In this document: one piece after another, positions 7,613 through 16,600 of the stretch
Numbering within the stretch: position 1 is the first letter of the stretch
How the letters are laid out: each line of letters opens with the position of its first letter
From: an uncultured Ruminococcus sp.
GTDB taxonomy: Bacteria; Bacillota; Clostridia; Oscillospirales; CAG-272
Assembly: GCA_902778985.1 (NCBI GenBank)
Contig: CACYZS010000061.1
Span: 1-18,891, forward strand
Reading direction: 5' to 3'
Length of the DNA: 18,891 nucleotides
Made by a program: the position numbers and the translations under genes
The notes under the pieces: generated by a model
What the model was told of the DNA's origin: nothing
The model's input: the letters and a program-made list of their open reading frames with translations, nothing else
Databases searched by the model: none

Positions 7613-8152
7613 ATGAAAAAGGTCTGGATCCCGATCGCGGCGGGGTATCTCCTGCTGCTGCTCGCCGTCGTCGGCGTTCTGCTCTTCGGGCACGTCGAGT
7701 CGGTCGAGGATCACTACCTGTTCCGTCCCGAAGAGATCCCCGAGGGGGCGGACGTCGTGACCCTCTCGATCGACTGCCGCGCGCTCGAAGGACATCTTGA
7801 CGAACTCTCTCCGTCGGTGAGAAACGAATTGCCCGACGGACTGATCTACCTGTCCGAAACGCGCTTTCTCTACACGGAGGGCATGACGGCGTTCGATCTG
7901 CTCCTGAAAGCCGAGCGTCCCGCGCGTCTCCGGATCGCGTATCAGTCGGTCTTCGGCAACTCGTACTACGTTTCCTCGATCAACGATCTCGCCGAATTCT
8001 CGGCGGGGAACGAGTCGGGGTGGATCGTTCTGGTCAACGGCGTTTTCATCGACCGGAGCGCCTCGTCCTGCCAACTTTCGCCGGGCGACTCCGTCGAATG
8101 GCGCTATACCGTTTCCTACGGGGACGTACTGCCCCCCGAATTGCTTGAATGA
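7613..8152 (+). CDS. Membrane-anchored DUF4430 protein (179 aa)
   Basis: The N-terminus MKKVWIP plus a hydrophobic stretch (about 6-26) forms an uncleaved signal anchor with no lipobox Cys, leaving the rest outside. The C-terminal half matches the DUF4430 (transcobalamin C-terminal-like) pattern: TEGMTAFDLLLKA, then YYVSSINDLAEF, SGWIVLVNG and SPGDSVEWRYTVSYGD (about 85-172). DUF4430 domains are small beta-rich extracellular modules, often in surface or cobalamin-related proteins, and no enzymatic role is established that I know of. The middle region is unassigned. GAAAGGAT precedes the ATG, only 15 nt after the AlkP-type gene stops, so the two are almost certainly co-transcribed. A role beside that enzyme at the cell surface is inference. 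Confidence 0.8.
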   Translation: MKKVWIPIAAGYLLLLLAVVGVLLFGHVESVEDHYLFRPEEIPEGADVVTLSIDCRALEGHLDELSPSVRNELPDGLIYLSETRFLYTEGMTAFDLLLKAERPARLRIAYQSVFGNSYYVSSINDLAEFSAGNESGWIVLVNGVFIDRSASSCQLSPGDSVEWRYTVSYGDVLPPELLE

Positions 8153-8157
8153 ACCAC

Positions 8158-8165
8158 GGAAAGGA
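8158..8165 (+). promoter_or_regulatory. Ribosome binding site deciding the alpha-galactosidase start
   Basis: GGAAAGGA lies 7 nt before the ATG at 8173. The alternative in-frame ATG at 8149 overlaps the previous stop (ATGA) and has no good Shine-Dalgarno, so 8173 is preferred, although a coupled start at 8149 is not excluded. Confidence 0.65.
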
Positions 8166-8172
8166 ACCGAAT

Positions 8173-10329
8173 ATGATCGTTTTCGACCAGAAGAGTGCGA
8201 CCTTCACCCTGACGGGGAAGGGCGTGACCTACGCGATGGGCGTCACCGACGGGGTGCTCGAACACCGCTATTTCGGCGCGTCTGTCGTCGACGGCGACCT
8301 CTCGCTCTACCGGACCGAGGCGGCGACCTCGTTTGAAGCCCGCGTTCCCGGGAAGAAGAGTCAGAACCAGATCGCCGTCGAAGCGCCGGCGTACGGGCGC
8401 GGCGACTACCGCGAACCCATGCTGGTTTTGCGGGGCGAGAACGGCGAGACCGCGCTCGACCTGACCTATACCGGGTACCGGATCGAAAAGAACCACGCCT
8501 TGAAGGGGCTTCCGACCTGCCGCGGCGGGGAGACCCTTGTCGTGACGCTCTCCGACGCCGTCCGCGGCGTCTCGGTCGACCTGTTTTATACCGTCTTTGA
8601 CGATACGCCCGCCGTCGCGCGCGCCGCGCGTATCACCAATACTGGCAAGAGCGATTTGAAGATCCAACGCGCCTACTCGGATGCGCTCGATCTGCCCGGC
8701 AACGGCTACGATCTGATCACGCTGTACGGCGCGTGGGCGCGTGAGCGTACGCCCGAACGGATCCCGATCCGGCACGGCGTCGCCTCGGTTGACAGCAAAC
8801 GCGTCAGCAGTTCCGCACCCCTGAACCCCTTCGCCGCTCTGGTCGAACACACGGCGACCGAGAACGCGGGGCGCGCCTACGGGATCGCGCTGCTCTACTC
8901 CTCGTCGTGGAAGATCGCCTGCGAGGGGGCGCAGAACGGTTCCACCCGCCTGATCGGCGGGATCAACGATTTCGCGTTTTCCAAGACCCTCGCCCCCGGC
9001 GAGAGTTTCGACACGCCCGAGGCGGTCTTCGTCTACTCGTCCGAGGGGATCGGCGGACTTTCGCGCGCCTTCCACGATCTTGCCCGCGCGCACATCGTCA
9101 ACCCGGCGTTCGCCGACAAGCCCCGCCCGATCGTGGTCAACAACTGGGAGGCGACCTATTTCGACTTCGATTACGAGCGCCTCTTCGCCATCATCGACGC
9201 CGCCGAGGGGACCGGGATCGACACCTTCGTTCTCGACGACGGCTGGTTCGGCGCGCGGGTGAACGACTCCGCCGGACTTGGCGACTGGACGGTCAACCGG
9301 AACAAACTGCCCGAAGGGCTGACGCCCATCATCGACCGCTGCCACGAGCGCGGGCTGAAATTCGGGCTCTGGTTCGAACCCGAGATGGTCAACCCCGACT
9401 CGGATCTTTACCGCGCCCACCCCGACTGGGCGATCGGGTGTCCGGGGTACGAACCGCTGCTCTCGCGGCGGCAACTGGTGCTCGACGTCACCCGCAAAGA
9501 GGTGCGCGATTATCTCGTTGAATCGGTCAACCGTGTCCTGAAAGAGAACGCGATCGACTACGTCAAGTGGGACAGCAACCGCAACGTCTCGGATCTGTGG
9601 TCTCCCGCCGCCGATCCGCGCGACCGCGAGTGCTTCGCGCACGCATACGCGCTCGGGTTGTACGATCTGTTCGACCGCATCGTCCTTGCCAATCCCCGGG
9701 TATTCTTCGAGGGGTGCTCGGGCGGCGGCTCGCGCTACGACTTCGGGATGCTCCGCTACTTCCCGCAGATCTGGACGTCGGACGATACCGACGCGGGGAT
9801 GCGGTGCATGATCCAGTACGGCACGTCCTATTGCTATCCGCTCTCGGCGATGTCCTGCCACGTCTCGGTCTGCCCCAATCACCAGAACGGACGCACCACG
9901 CCGTTTGCCACCCGGTGCGCCGTCGCGCATCTCGGACCGACCGGCTACGAACTCGACCTCTCGAAACTGCCCCCCGAGGAAAAGGCGCAGATCGCGGAAC
10001 AGAACGCACTCTATCGCCGCGACGAGGATCTCGTCCTCTCGGGCGACCTCTACCGGATCGCCGATCCCTTCGACGTGCGGGCGTTCGGGTTCCTGCTCGT
10101 CGCCAAGGACAAGTCGAAGGCGGCTTTGACGTTGGTGAAACTCCTTACCCTGACCAACGCCGAGCGCCCGCTCTTCCGTCTGCCCGGGCTGGATCTCTCC
10201 GCCGCGTACCTCGTCGAGGAGACCGGCGCGACCTTCCGCGGCGGCACGCTCGCCGAACTCGGACTGCCGCTTGAGTGGAGAGATCTGCACGATTTCGACG
10301 CCGCGGTCTTCCATTTCAAGCGCGTCTGA
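8173..10329 (+). CDS. GH36 alpha-galactosidase (718 aa)
   Basis: It hydrolyses alpha-1,6-linked galactose from melibiose, raffinose-type sugars or galactomannan by a retaining mechanism. The N-terminal beta-sandwich (about 1-320) is followed by the catalytic barrel. Barrel signatures are NNWEATYFDFDYERL, FVLDDGWFGAR, GDWTVNRNKLPEGL, GLWFEPEMVNPDSDL, the nucleophile block YVKWDSNRN (Asp467), CSGGGSRYDFGM, and the acid/base block WTSDDTDA (Asp537 region). The CxxGxxR signature and about 720-residue length place it with GH36 group I enzymes from Firmicutes such as AgaA and MelA. No signal peptide is seen, so it acts in the cytoplasm, yet no sugar transporter or regulator is adjacent. It lies 20 nt after the DUF4430 gene. 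Confidence 0.95.
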   Translation: MIVFDQKSATFTLTGKGVTYAMGVTDGVLEHRYFGASVVDGDLSLYRTEAATSFEARVPGKKSQNQIAVEAPAYGRGDYREPMLVLRGENGETALDLTYTGYRIEKNHALKGLPTCRGGETLVVTLSDAVRGVSVDLFYTVFDDTPAVARAARITNTGKSDLKIQRAYSDALDLPGNGYDLITLYGAWARERTPERIPIRHGVASVDSKRVSSSAPLNPFAALVEHTATENAGRAYGIALLYSSSWKIACEGAQNGSTRLIGGINDFAFSKTLAPGESFDTPEAVFVYSSEGIGGLSRAFHDLARAHIVNPAFADKPRPIVVNNWEATYFDFDYERLFAIIDAAEGTGIDTFVLDDGWFGARVNDSAGLGDWTVNRNKLPEGLTPIIDRCHERGLKFGLWFEPEMVNPDSDLYRAHPDWAIGCPGYEPLLSRRQLVLDVTRKEVRDYLVESVNRVLKENAIDYVKWDSNRNVSDLWSPAADPRDRECFAHAYALGLYDLFDRIVLANPRVFFEGCSGGGSRYDFGMLRYFPQIWTSDDTDAGMRCMIQYGTSYCYPLSAMSCHVSVCPNHQNGRTTPFATRCAVAHLGPTGYELDLSKLPPEEKAQIAEQNALYRRDEDLVLSGDLYRIADPFDVRAFGFLLVAKDKSKAALTLVKLLTLTNAERPLFRLPGLDLSAAYLVEETGATFRGGTLAELGLPLEWRDLHDFDAAVFHFKRV

Positions 10330-10392
10330 CGGACGCATTATAACGGTTTAATAAACACCCGCGGGGAATACCCGGGGAAAAGGAGAAACGAT

Positions 10393-11025
10393 ATGCTGAA
10401 AGTCGAACGGATCTCGGTCATGAACTTTGAAAACGCCATCCGCGGCGCCCGCAACCCCCTGAACAGTTGGGACCGCTACGACAGCCACGTGGAGCCCGAC
10501 GGGACCTTCGTCCTCGGACCGAACGACCTGTCTCTTGCGCAGAGACTCGCGAAGGCGGGTTCGGATCACCGCAAATTCCTTCGTCAGGTGCTGGTCTCGC
10601 TCGATATCACGGGCCCGCTCTACTGGTGGAAGGAGTTCGATACCTACAAGGTCGGCACGGTCGCCAACTCGACCAGTACGATGCACAAGATTCACGCCAA
10701 ACCCTTCGGGCGCGAGGACTTTTCCTGCGACGGTATGAGCGACGCGGGGCTCGCGGTGCTGGATAACGTCATTTCGTATCTGGAAGCGGCGCGTCTTCGT
10801 TTCGTCGAGACCAAGGATCGCCAGGACTGGCTTGATATGATCCAGTTGCTCCCCGAGAGTTACAACCAACTCCGGACGGTCACCCTCAACTACGAGGTGC
10901 TGATCAATATGTACTACGCCCGCCGCTCGCACAAACTCACCGAGTGGCACGTTCTCTGCGACGCGATCAAATCGCTGCCCTACGCAAACGAACTGATCCT
11001 GGTGCGCGAGGAGAACGCCGACTGA
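10393..11025 (+). CDS. Conserved protein with a ThyX-like layout but no ThyX signature (210 aa)
   Basis: I recognise the NFENAIRGxRNPLNSWD / WWKEFDTYKVGT family as a conserved Firmicutes and phage hypothetical protein with no established function that I know of. The order of its motifs recalls flavin-dependent thymidylate synthase. HRKFLRQVLVSLDITGPLYWW is placed like the first ThyX helices. TYKVGTVANSTSTMH lies where ThyX has RHRxxSxNExSxRY. LPESYNQLRTVTLNYEVL followed by MYYARRSHKLTEWHVL is placed like the ThyX C-terminal LP...N...L..lR...AqwEI block. The RHR and Ser residues of ThyX are not conserved, so thymidylate synthase activity is not claimed. The protein is soluble, with no signal peptide. 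AGGAG is 7 nt before the ATG. It sits 63 nt after the alpha-galactosidase gene and 49 nt before nadE. Confidence 0.75.
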   Translation: MLKVERISVMNFENAIRGARNPLNSWDRYDSHVEPDGTFVLGPNDLSLAQRLAKAGSDHRKFLRQVLVSLDITGPLYWWKEFDTYKVGTVANSTSTMHKIHAKPFGREDFSCDGMSDAGLAVLDNVISYLEAARLRFVETKDRQDWLDMIQLLPESYNQLRTVTLNYEVLINMYYARRSHKLTEWHVLCDAIKSLPYANELILVREENAD

Positions 11026-11041
11026 CGGTCGGGCGTATGGA

Positions 11042-11058
11042 TCCCCCGAAACGGGGGA
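11042..11058 (+). repeat. Short stem-loop in the nadE leader
   Basis: TCCCCCG and CGGGGGA pair around AAA, forming a 7-bp stem immediately upstream of the nadE ribosome binding site. No T run follows, so it is not an intrinsic terminator. It may shield or expose the start region or protect a processed 5' end, which is speculative. Confidence 0.4.
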
Positions 11059-11074
11059 ACGGAAAGGAAAAAGT

Positions 11075-12985
11075 ATGAAAGACGGTTTTCTGATCGTCGG
11101 CGCGCTGAATCCGAACGCGCGCGTCGGGGATCCCGCGGCGAACGCGCGGGAACTCGTTTCGCTTGCCGAGAGGGCGGCGGAGCAGGGGATCTCGGTCGCC
11201 GTTACCCCCGAACTTGCCCTGACGACGGCGACGGCGGGCGAACTCTACCGCTCGTCGTGTCTTCTCTCCGCTTCGGAAACGGCGCTCCGGGAGTATCTCG
11301 ACGGGACGGCGGATCTTGATCTGCTCTCCTTTGTCGGTCTTCCGGTCTCGGTCGGGGGAAAACTGTATAACGCCGCCGCCGTCGCGTTTCGCGGGCGGCT
11401 GATCGGCTTGGTGCCGAAGACGGTCGCGGGCGGGGTGTTTGCCCCCGCGCCCGACGAGAACAGGGTGGTCTCTTTTGCGGGAGAGACGTGTCTTTTCGGG
11501 ACGCGCCAACTCTTCGTGTGCGCGGGCGCTCCGCGCGTCACGGTCGCGTGTGAGATCGGGGACGATCTGTTTGCCCCCGTGCCGCCCTCTGTCGGTCACG
11601 CTGCTGCGGGCGCCACGCTGATCGTCAACCTCGCCGCCGATCCCGAGACCGTCGGGCGCGCCGCCCTTCGTCGGTCGCTCGTCGCAGTCCAGTCCGCCAA
11701 GACCGTTTCCGCCTACGTATACGCGGGCGCGGGCAAGGGCGAGAGCGGGACCGACCTCGTTTTCTCGGGGCACGGACTGATCGCCTCGGCGGGGAAGATC
11801 GTTGCCGAAGCGGAACCGTTTGCGGACGCGCCGATCCTCTCGGCGACGGTTGATCTCGACTTGATCCTCTCCGAGCGCCGCCGCGCGCCGTCGGATGATG
11901 TTTATGAGATCTGGGACAAGGTCGAATTCGACCTTCACGAAACGGCGCTCCCGACGCCGATCTACCGGCGTCTGCCCTTCGTGCCGGACGATCCCGCGGA
12001 ACTGGCGAAGCGGTGCGAACTGATCCTGAACATTCAATCCCGCGCGCTTGCCGCCCGGATGGAGCGCGCGTACGCGAAGTGCGCCTTCGTCGGGGTGTCG
12101 GGCGGGCTTGATTCCACCCTCGCTCTGCTCGTCGCGGTTCGCGCCGCCGACCTGCAGGGGCTTCCCCGCAAATCTGTCCGCGCCGTCACGATGCCGGGCT
12201 TCGGCACCACCGGACGCACGCGCGGCAACGCCGAAAAACTCGCCGATGCGCTCGGCGCACACTTCTCCGAAGTCGATATCAAACAGTCGGTCGCACAGCA
12301 TTTTGCCGACATCGGGCACGACCCGAAGAATACCAACGCCGTCTACGAGAACGCGCAGGCGCGCGAGCGGACGCAGGTGCTGATGGATCTGGCGAACGGG
12401 GAAGGCGGGCTGGTCGTCGGGACGGGCGACCTCTCCGAACTCTCGCTCGGTTGGGCGACCTACAACGGCGATCATATGTCGATGTACGGCGTCAACGCCG
12501 GGGTGCCGAAGACCCTGATGCGCCACCTCGTCGCCGCCGTCGCAAACGAGTACGAAGCCAAGGGCGAGAAGGCGGTCGCCGACGTGCTCCGCGATATTCT
12601 CGACACCCCGGTCAGCCCCGAACTGCTCCCTCCCGAAAACGGAGAGATCGCGCAGAAGACCGAGGGGATCGTCGGTCCCTACGAACTGCACGATTTCTTC
12701 CTCTGGTATGCCGTTCGCTACGGGTTCGCGCCGGGTAAGATCCTGCGGCTTGCCGTAAGCGCGTTCTCCCCCGACTATCCGCTCGACGAGATCTATCGGT
12801 GGGAGAAGACCTTCTTCCGTCGCTTCTTCTCGCAGCAGTTCAAGCGTTCATGTTTGGCGGACGGACCGAAGATCGGTTCGCTCTCGCTCTCTCCGCGCGG
12901 CGGGTACGCGATGCCGAGCGACGCCGGAAGCGCGGCGTGGATCGCCGACCTCGACCGTCGGTACGCCGAACTCGGGGGGATCTGA
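11075..12985 (+). CDS. nadE: Glutamine-dependent NAD+ synthetase (636 aa)
   Basis: It amidates deamido-NAD to NAD+ with ATP, taking ammonia from glutamine, as the last step of NAD synthesis. The N-terminal nitrilase-type glutaminase domain carries the expected Glu-Lys-Cys triad: TPEL (Glu46), VPKT (Lys115) and ACEIGDDLF (Cys159). The C-terminal synthetase domain has the ATP PP-loop GVSGGLDST (Ser342 region), PGFGTTGRT, the GTGDLSELSLGW block, MSMYGVNAGVPKTL, and a C-terminal SLSPRGGYAMPSDA. The total length matches the long fused NadE of Clostridia rather than the short ammonia-dependent form. AAAGGA lies a few nt before the ATG. pth begins 6 nt after the stop, so the two are probably coupled. 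Confidence 0.96.
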   Translation: MKDGFLIVGALNPNARVGDPAANARELVSLAERAAEQGISVAVTPELALTTATAGELYRSSCLLSASETALREYLDGTADLDLLSFVGLPVSVGGKLYNAAAVAFRGRLIGLVPKTVAGGVFAPAPDENRVVSFAGETCLFGTRQLFVCAGAPRVTVACEIGDDLFAPVPPSVGHAAAGATLIVNLAADPETVGRAALRRSLVAVQSAKTVSAYVYAGAGKGESGTDLVFSGHGLIASAGKIVAEAEPFADAPILSATVDLDLILSERRRAPSDDVYEIWDKVEFDLHETALPTPIYRRLPFVPDDPAELAKRCELILNIQSRALAARMERAYAKCAFVGVSGGLDSTLALLVAVRAADLQGLPRKSVRAVTMPGFGTTGRTRGNAEKLADALGAHFSEVDIKQSVAQHFADIGHDPKNTNAVYENAQARERTQVLMDLANGEGGLVVGTGDLSELSLGWATYNGDHMSMYGVNAGVPKTLMRHLVAAVANEYEAKGEKAVADVLRDILDTPVSPELLPPENGEIAQKTEGIVGPYELHDFFLWYAVRYGFAPGKILRLAVSAFSPDYPLDEIYRWEKTFFRRFFSQQFKRSCLADGPKIGSLSLSPRGGYAMPSDAGSAAWIADLDRRYAELGGI

Positions 12986-12991
12986 CGCGTC

Positions 12992-13605
12992 ATGACCGAC
13001 CTGAACGAACTGTTCCGGCGCATCTTCGCCGGAAAAAAAGAGGAACCGCTGCCGCCCGTCGAATGGCTGATCGTCGGACTGGGCAATCCGGGCGACAAAT
13101 ACCGGGGCACGCGGCATAACGCCGGGTACGTCGCGATCGACGCCATCGCGGAAAAGGCGGGGGTGAAGATCGACCGCGCCGCCCACAAGGGACTGACCGG
13201 GCGGGGCGCGCTCGGAGGACACGGCGTACTGTTTCTGAAACCCGAGACCTATATGAACCTCTCGGGCGAGGCGGCTACAAGATCCCGCCCGAAAAGATCC
13301 TGATCCTCTGCGACGATATTTCCTTTGAACCCGGTCGGATCCGCATCCGGCGAAGCGGCTCGCACGGCGGGCACAACGGTCTTCGCAACATTACGGATCA
13401 ACTCGGGAGCGACGCTTTTCCGAGGATCCGGATCGGCGTCGGGCAGAAACCCCACCCCGAATACGACCTGGTCGACTGGGTGCTCGGGAAACTGCCGCCC
13501 GACGACGCGAAAAAGATCGCAGACCGCGCCGCCGACTTTTTCGACGCCGCGACGCTGATCGCGTCGGGGCAGATCGAGACCGCCATGAACCGCTATTCCC
13601 ACTGA
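12992..13605 (+). pseudogene. pth: Peptidyl-tRNA hydrolase, interrupted by an out-of-frame deletion
   Basis: Pth releases peptides from tRNAs that drop off the ribosome and is normally essential. Frame 1 (12992 to about 13273) encodes a 22-residue N-terminal extension, then LIVGLGNPG, TRHNAGY (catalytic His) and LKPETYMNLSGEA. The rest of the protein continues in another frame from about 13276: YKIPPEKILILCDDISF (catalytic Asp), GSHGGHNGL and RIRIGVG, ending NRYSH and TGA at 13603-13605. Family members have about seven residues between SGEA and YKIPPE, whereas only 2 nt remain here, so about 19 nt are missing and frame 1 terminates at 13301-13303. With the gap restored the protein would be about 210 aa. 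All other conserved residues are intact, so the lesion is either very recent or an assembly or sequencing error. Confidence 0.88.
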
Positions 13606-13623
13606 AAGATATAAGGACGCTCC

Positions 13624-16600
13624 ATGCAAAAAGTCACCAATCCGATCCGCTTGGACAGGGAGTTCCGGGGCGCGTCGATCACGCTCTCCGAGACGGTCGC
13701 GGCGAAAACACCGCTGCCGATCGTCGTCAACGGACTGTCCGGCGGGGCAGCCGACGCGTTTCTTGCCGAGGCGATCCGGGATCACCGCAGCGACCCCTCG
13801 CACCGACCCGCCCTGGTCTTCTGCCGGGACGAAGCCGAGGCGATCCGGGTCTCGGCGATGCTCTCCGACGCCGGGCTTCGCGCCGCCGCCTATCCCGCAC
13901 GGGAATTCTGCCTCTACCATATGACCGCCTCTCACGATCTTGAGCGTGAGCGGCTTTCTGTGTTATATCGGGCGATCTCGGGCGAGTTTGACGCCATCGC
14001 CGCCACCCCCTTTGCCGCCCTGCAACCGACGATCTCCGCGGAGCGGCTCGCCGGGTGCGGCACGATCCTTTCCGCCGGTGCGCTCCTTTCCCCCGACGCG
14101 CTCGTGAAGACGCTCTCGGAGACCGGGTACCGGCGCGTCGACACGGTCGAGAGCGCGGGACAGTTCGCCCGCCGCGGCGGCATCGTCGACGTGTATCCCG
14201 GGGGCGAACCGTTGCCGTTGCGCGTGGATTTCTTCGGCGACGAGGTCGACCGCGTCTGCCGTTTCGATCCCCTCTCGCAGCGGATCACCGGAACCGAGAC
14301 CGAACCGATCACGCTGCTCCCCGCCCGCGAGATCCTGCCGACGCCCGAAACGCTTGCCAAGGTGCGCGAGGTGATCAAGGCGGAACTGTCGAAACTTCCC
14401 GCGCCCCCGGCGCGCTCCGGGAAGAACAAGACGTTCGTCTCCGACGGGGAAGCCGACGCCGCGCTGCACGCCCGCGAGGTCTACGCCGCCGAACTCGCGG
14501 CGTTGGACGGCGGGACCGATCTTTCGTTCCTCGATAAGTATTTCCCTCTGGTCTCGCCCGACGCGTCGACCCTGTTCGACTTTTTGCCGGGGACCGGACA
14601 CCCTGTTTCCTTCCTGCTCGGGACCAGCGAGGTGCGCGAGCGCCTTGAAGGTCAGTCCGCCCTTGTGATCGAGACCTTAAAAAACCTGCTCGACGCGGGC
14701 ACCCTCGTCGGCAAATACGCGATCACGCCCCCGACGGCGTCGCAGTTCGACCGACTTCTTTCGTCGACGGTCGCCGTCCACGTCAACCCCTTCGGCGGCG
14801 GGATCGGCGCGACGCGGCTCGCGGGACTGTTCGGGTTCCGCTGCCGCCGTACCGTCTCCTACGCCGGACGTTTTGAGATGTTGACCGAGGAGATCGGCTC
14901 GTTTCTCTCCGGGGGATACCGGATCCTTCTGCTCGCGGGTTCGGACGCCGAGGCGGACGCCCTCGCAACTTCTCTTCGCGAACAGGATCTGCCCGCCCGC
15001 CGCGCCCCGTCCGACGCGATCCCCGACGCCGAAACCGTCCCCGCGGGGGTGATCACGGTCGGGGTAGGGACGGTCAGTTCGGGCTACGAACTGATGAACG
15101 CGCGGATCGCGGTCCTGACCACCCGCACCGACGAGGAACGCTCCGACGCGCTCCGTCGCCGCCAATCGCGGACGCGGCACAAGGCGTCGGCGGGAAAGCG
15201 CATCCTCTCCTACGCCGACCTTTCCGAGGGCGATTACGTCGTCCACGCCAACTACGGGATCGGTATTTTCGAGGGCATCGAGACCATGACGGTCGCCGGG
15301 GCGACGCGCGACTATATCGCCATCCGCTACGCCGGGACCGACAAACTCTTTCTCCCCGCCGAACGGCTGGAAATGATCTCGCGCTACATCGGCGCGAAGG
15401 CGGAAGACGGGACGGTCCGACTCTCTCGTCTCGGCGGTCCCGAATGGGGCAAAGCCAAGGCGAAAGCCAAGAGCGCGGCGCGCGAGATGGCGAAGGAACT
15501 GATCGACCTGTACGCCCGCCGTCAGCGCCGCCCCGGTTTCTCGTTCTCCCCCGACTGCGAGATGGAACGCGAGTTCGACGACGCCTTCGAGTTCGAGGAG
15601 ACCGAATCCCAGACCGAGGCGATCAAGGAGATCAAATCCGATATGCTCCGCCCCGTGCCGATGGACCGCCTTCTCTGCGGGGACGTCGGATACGGCAAAA
15701 CCGAAGTCGCGCTTCGCGCCGCCTTCAAGGCGATCGTTTCGGGCAAACAGGTCGCGATCCTCGTTCCGACCACCATCCTTGCCCTCCAACATTACCAGAC
15801 CGCGCTCTCACGGATGCGGGGATTCCCCGTGACCGTCGAGATGCTCTCTCGTTTCCGCACGCCGAAGGAAGCGGCGGCGATCCTGCGCCGCCTCAAACGC
15901 GGCGAGATCGACCTGATCGTCGGAACGCACGCCCTGCTCGGCGCGTCGGTCGCATTCCGCGATCTCGGACTGCTGATCGTCGACGAGGAACAGCGATTCG
16001 GCGTCGCGCAGAAGGAAAAGTTGAAGAAACTTGCCGCCGACGTCGACGTGCCGATATGTCGATCCTCGACGAAGCGCCGGGCGACCGACACCCCGTCGAG
16101 ACCTTCGTGCTCGCCCACGACGACGTCGTGATCGGCGAGGCGATGCGACGGGAACTCTCCCGTGGCGGGCAGGTGCTTTACCTTTACAATAAGATCGACG
16201 ACATCGACCTTGTCGCCGCACGCGTCAAACGGGCGCTCCCCGAGGCGCGCGTCGCCTACGCCCACGGGCGTATGGACAAGGACGAACTCGAAGATATCTG
16301 GCAATCGCTCGTCCGGGGCGAGATCGACGTGCTGGTCTGCACCACCATCATCGAGACCGGCGTCGACCTTCCCAACGCCAACACGCTGATCATTGAGAAC
16401 GCCGACCGCATGGGGCTCTCGCAACTTCACCAGATCCGCGGACGCGTCGGGCGGAGCAGCCGCCACGCCTACGCCTACTTCACCTTCCGTCCCGGCAAGG
16501 CGCTCTCGGAGATCGCGATCAAGCGGCTCTCCGCGATCCGCGAATACGCCGAGTTCGGCGCGGGATTCAAGATCGCGCTCCGCGACCTCGAGATCCGCGG

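Noticed and set aside
5690..8074. 794-codon open frame on the minus strand opposite the AlkP-type enzyme
   Set aside because: It has no ribosome binding site and an Arg/Val/Asp/Gly-heavy composition with no recognisable motif. It mirrors a well-supported gene, as expected where high-GC codon bias suppresses antisense stops. The long minus frames at 8116-10338 and 10967-12691 are rejected for the same reason.
10314..10344. Possible promoter before the ThyX-like gene (TTTCAA ... TATAAC)
   Set aside because: The spacing is 19 bp and both boxes are weak. I could not separate it from chance in the AT-richer gap at 10330-10355.
15444..16050. 5' part of the long frame that carries the mfd C-terminal half, read as a separate gene start
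   Set aside because: Up to about 16050 this frame encodes Arg-rich shadow sequence under the real mfd frame. Only from 16056 does it encode Mfd, so it is the continuation after a frameshift and not an independent gene.
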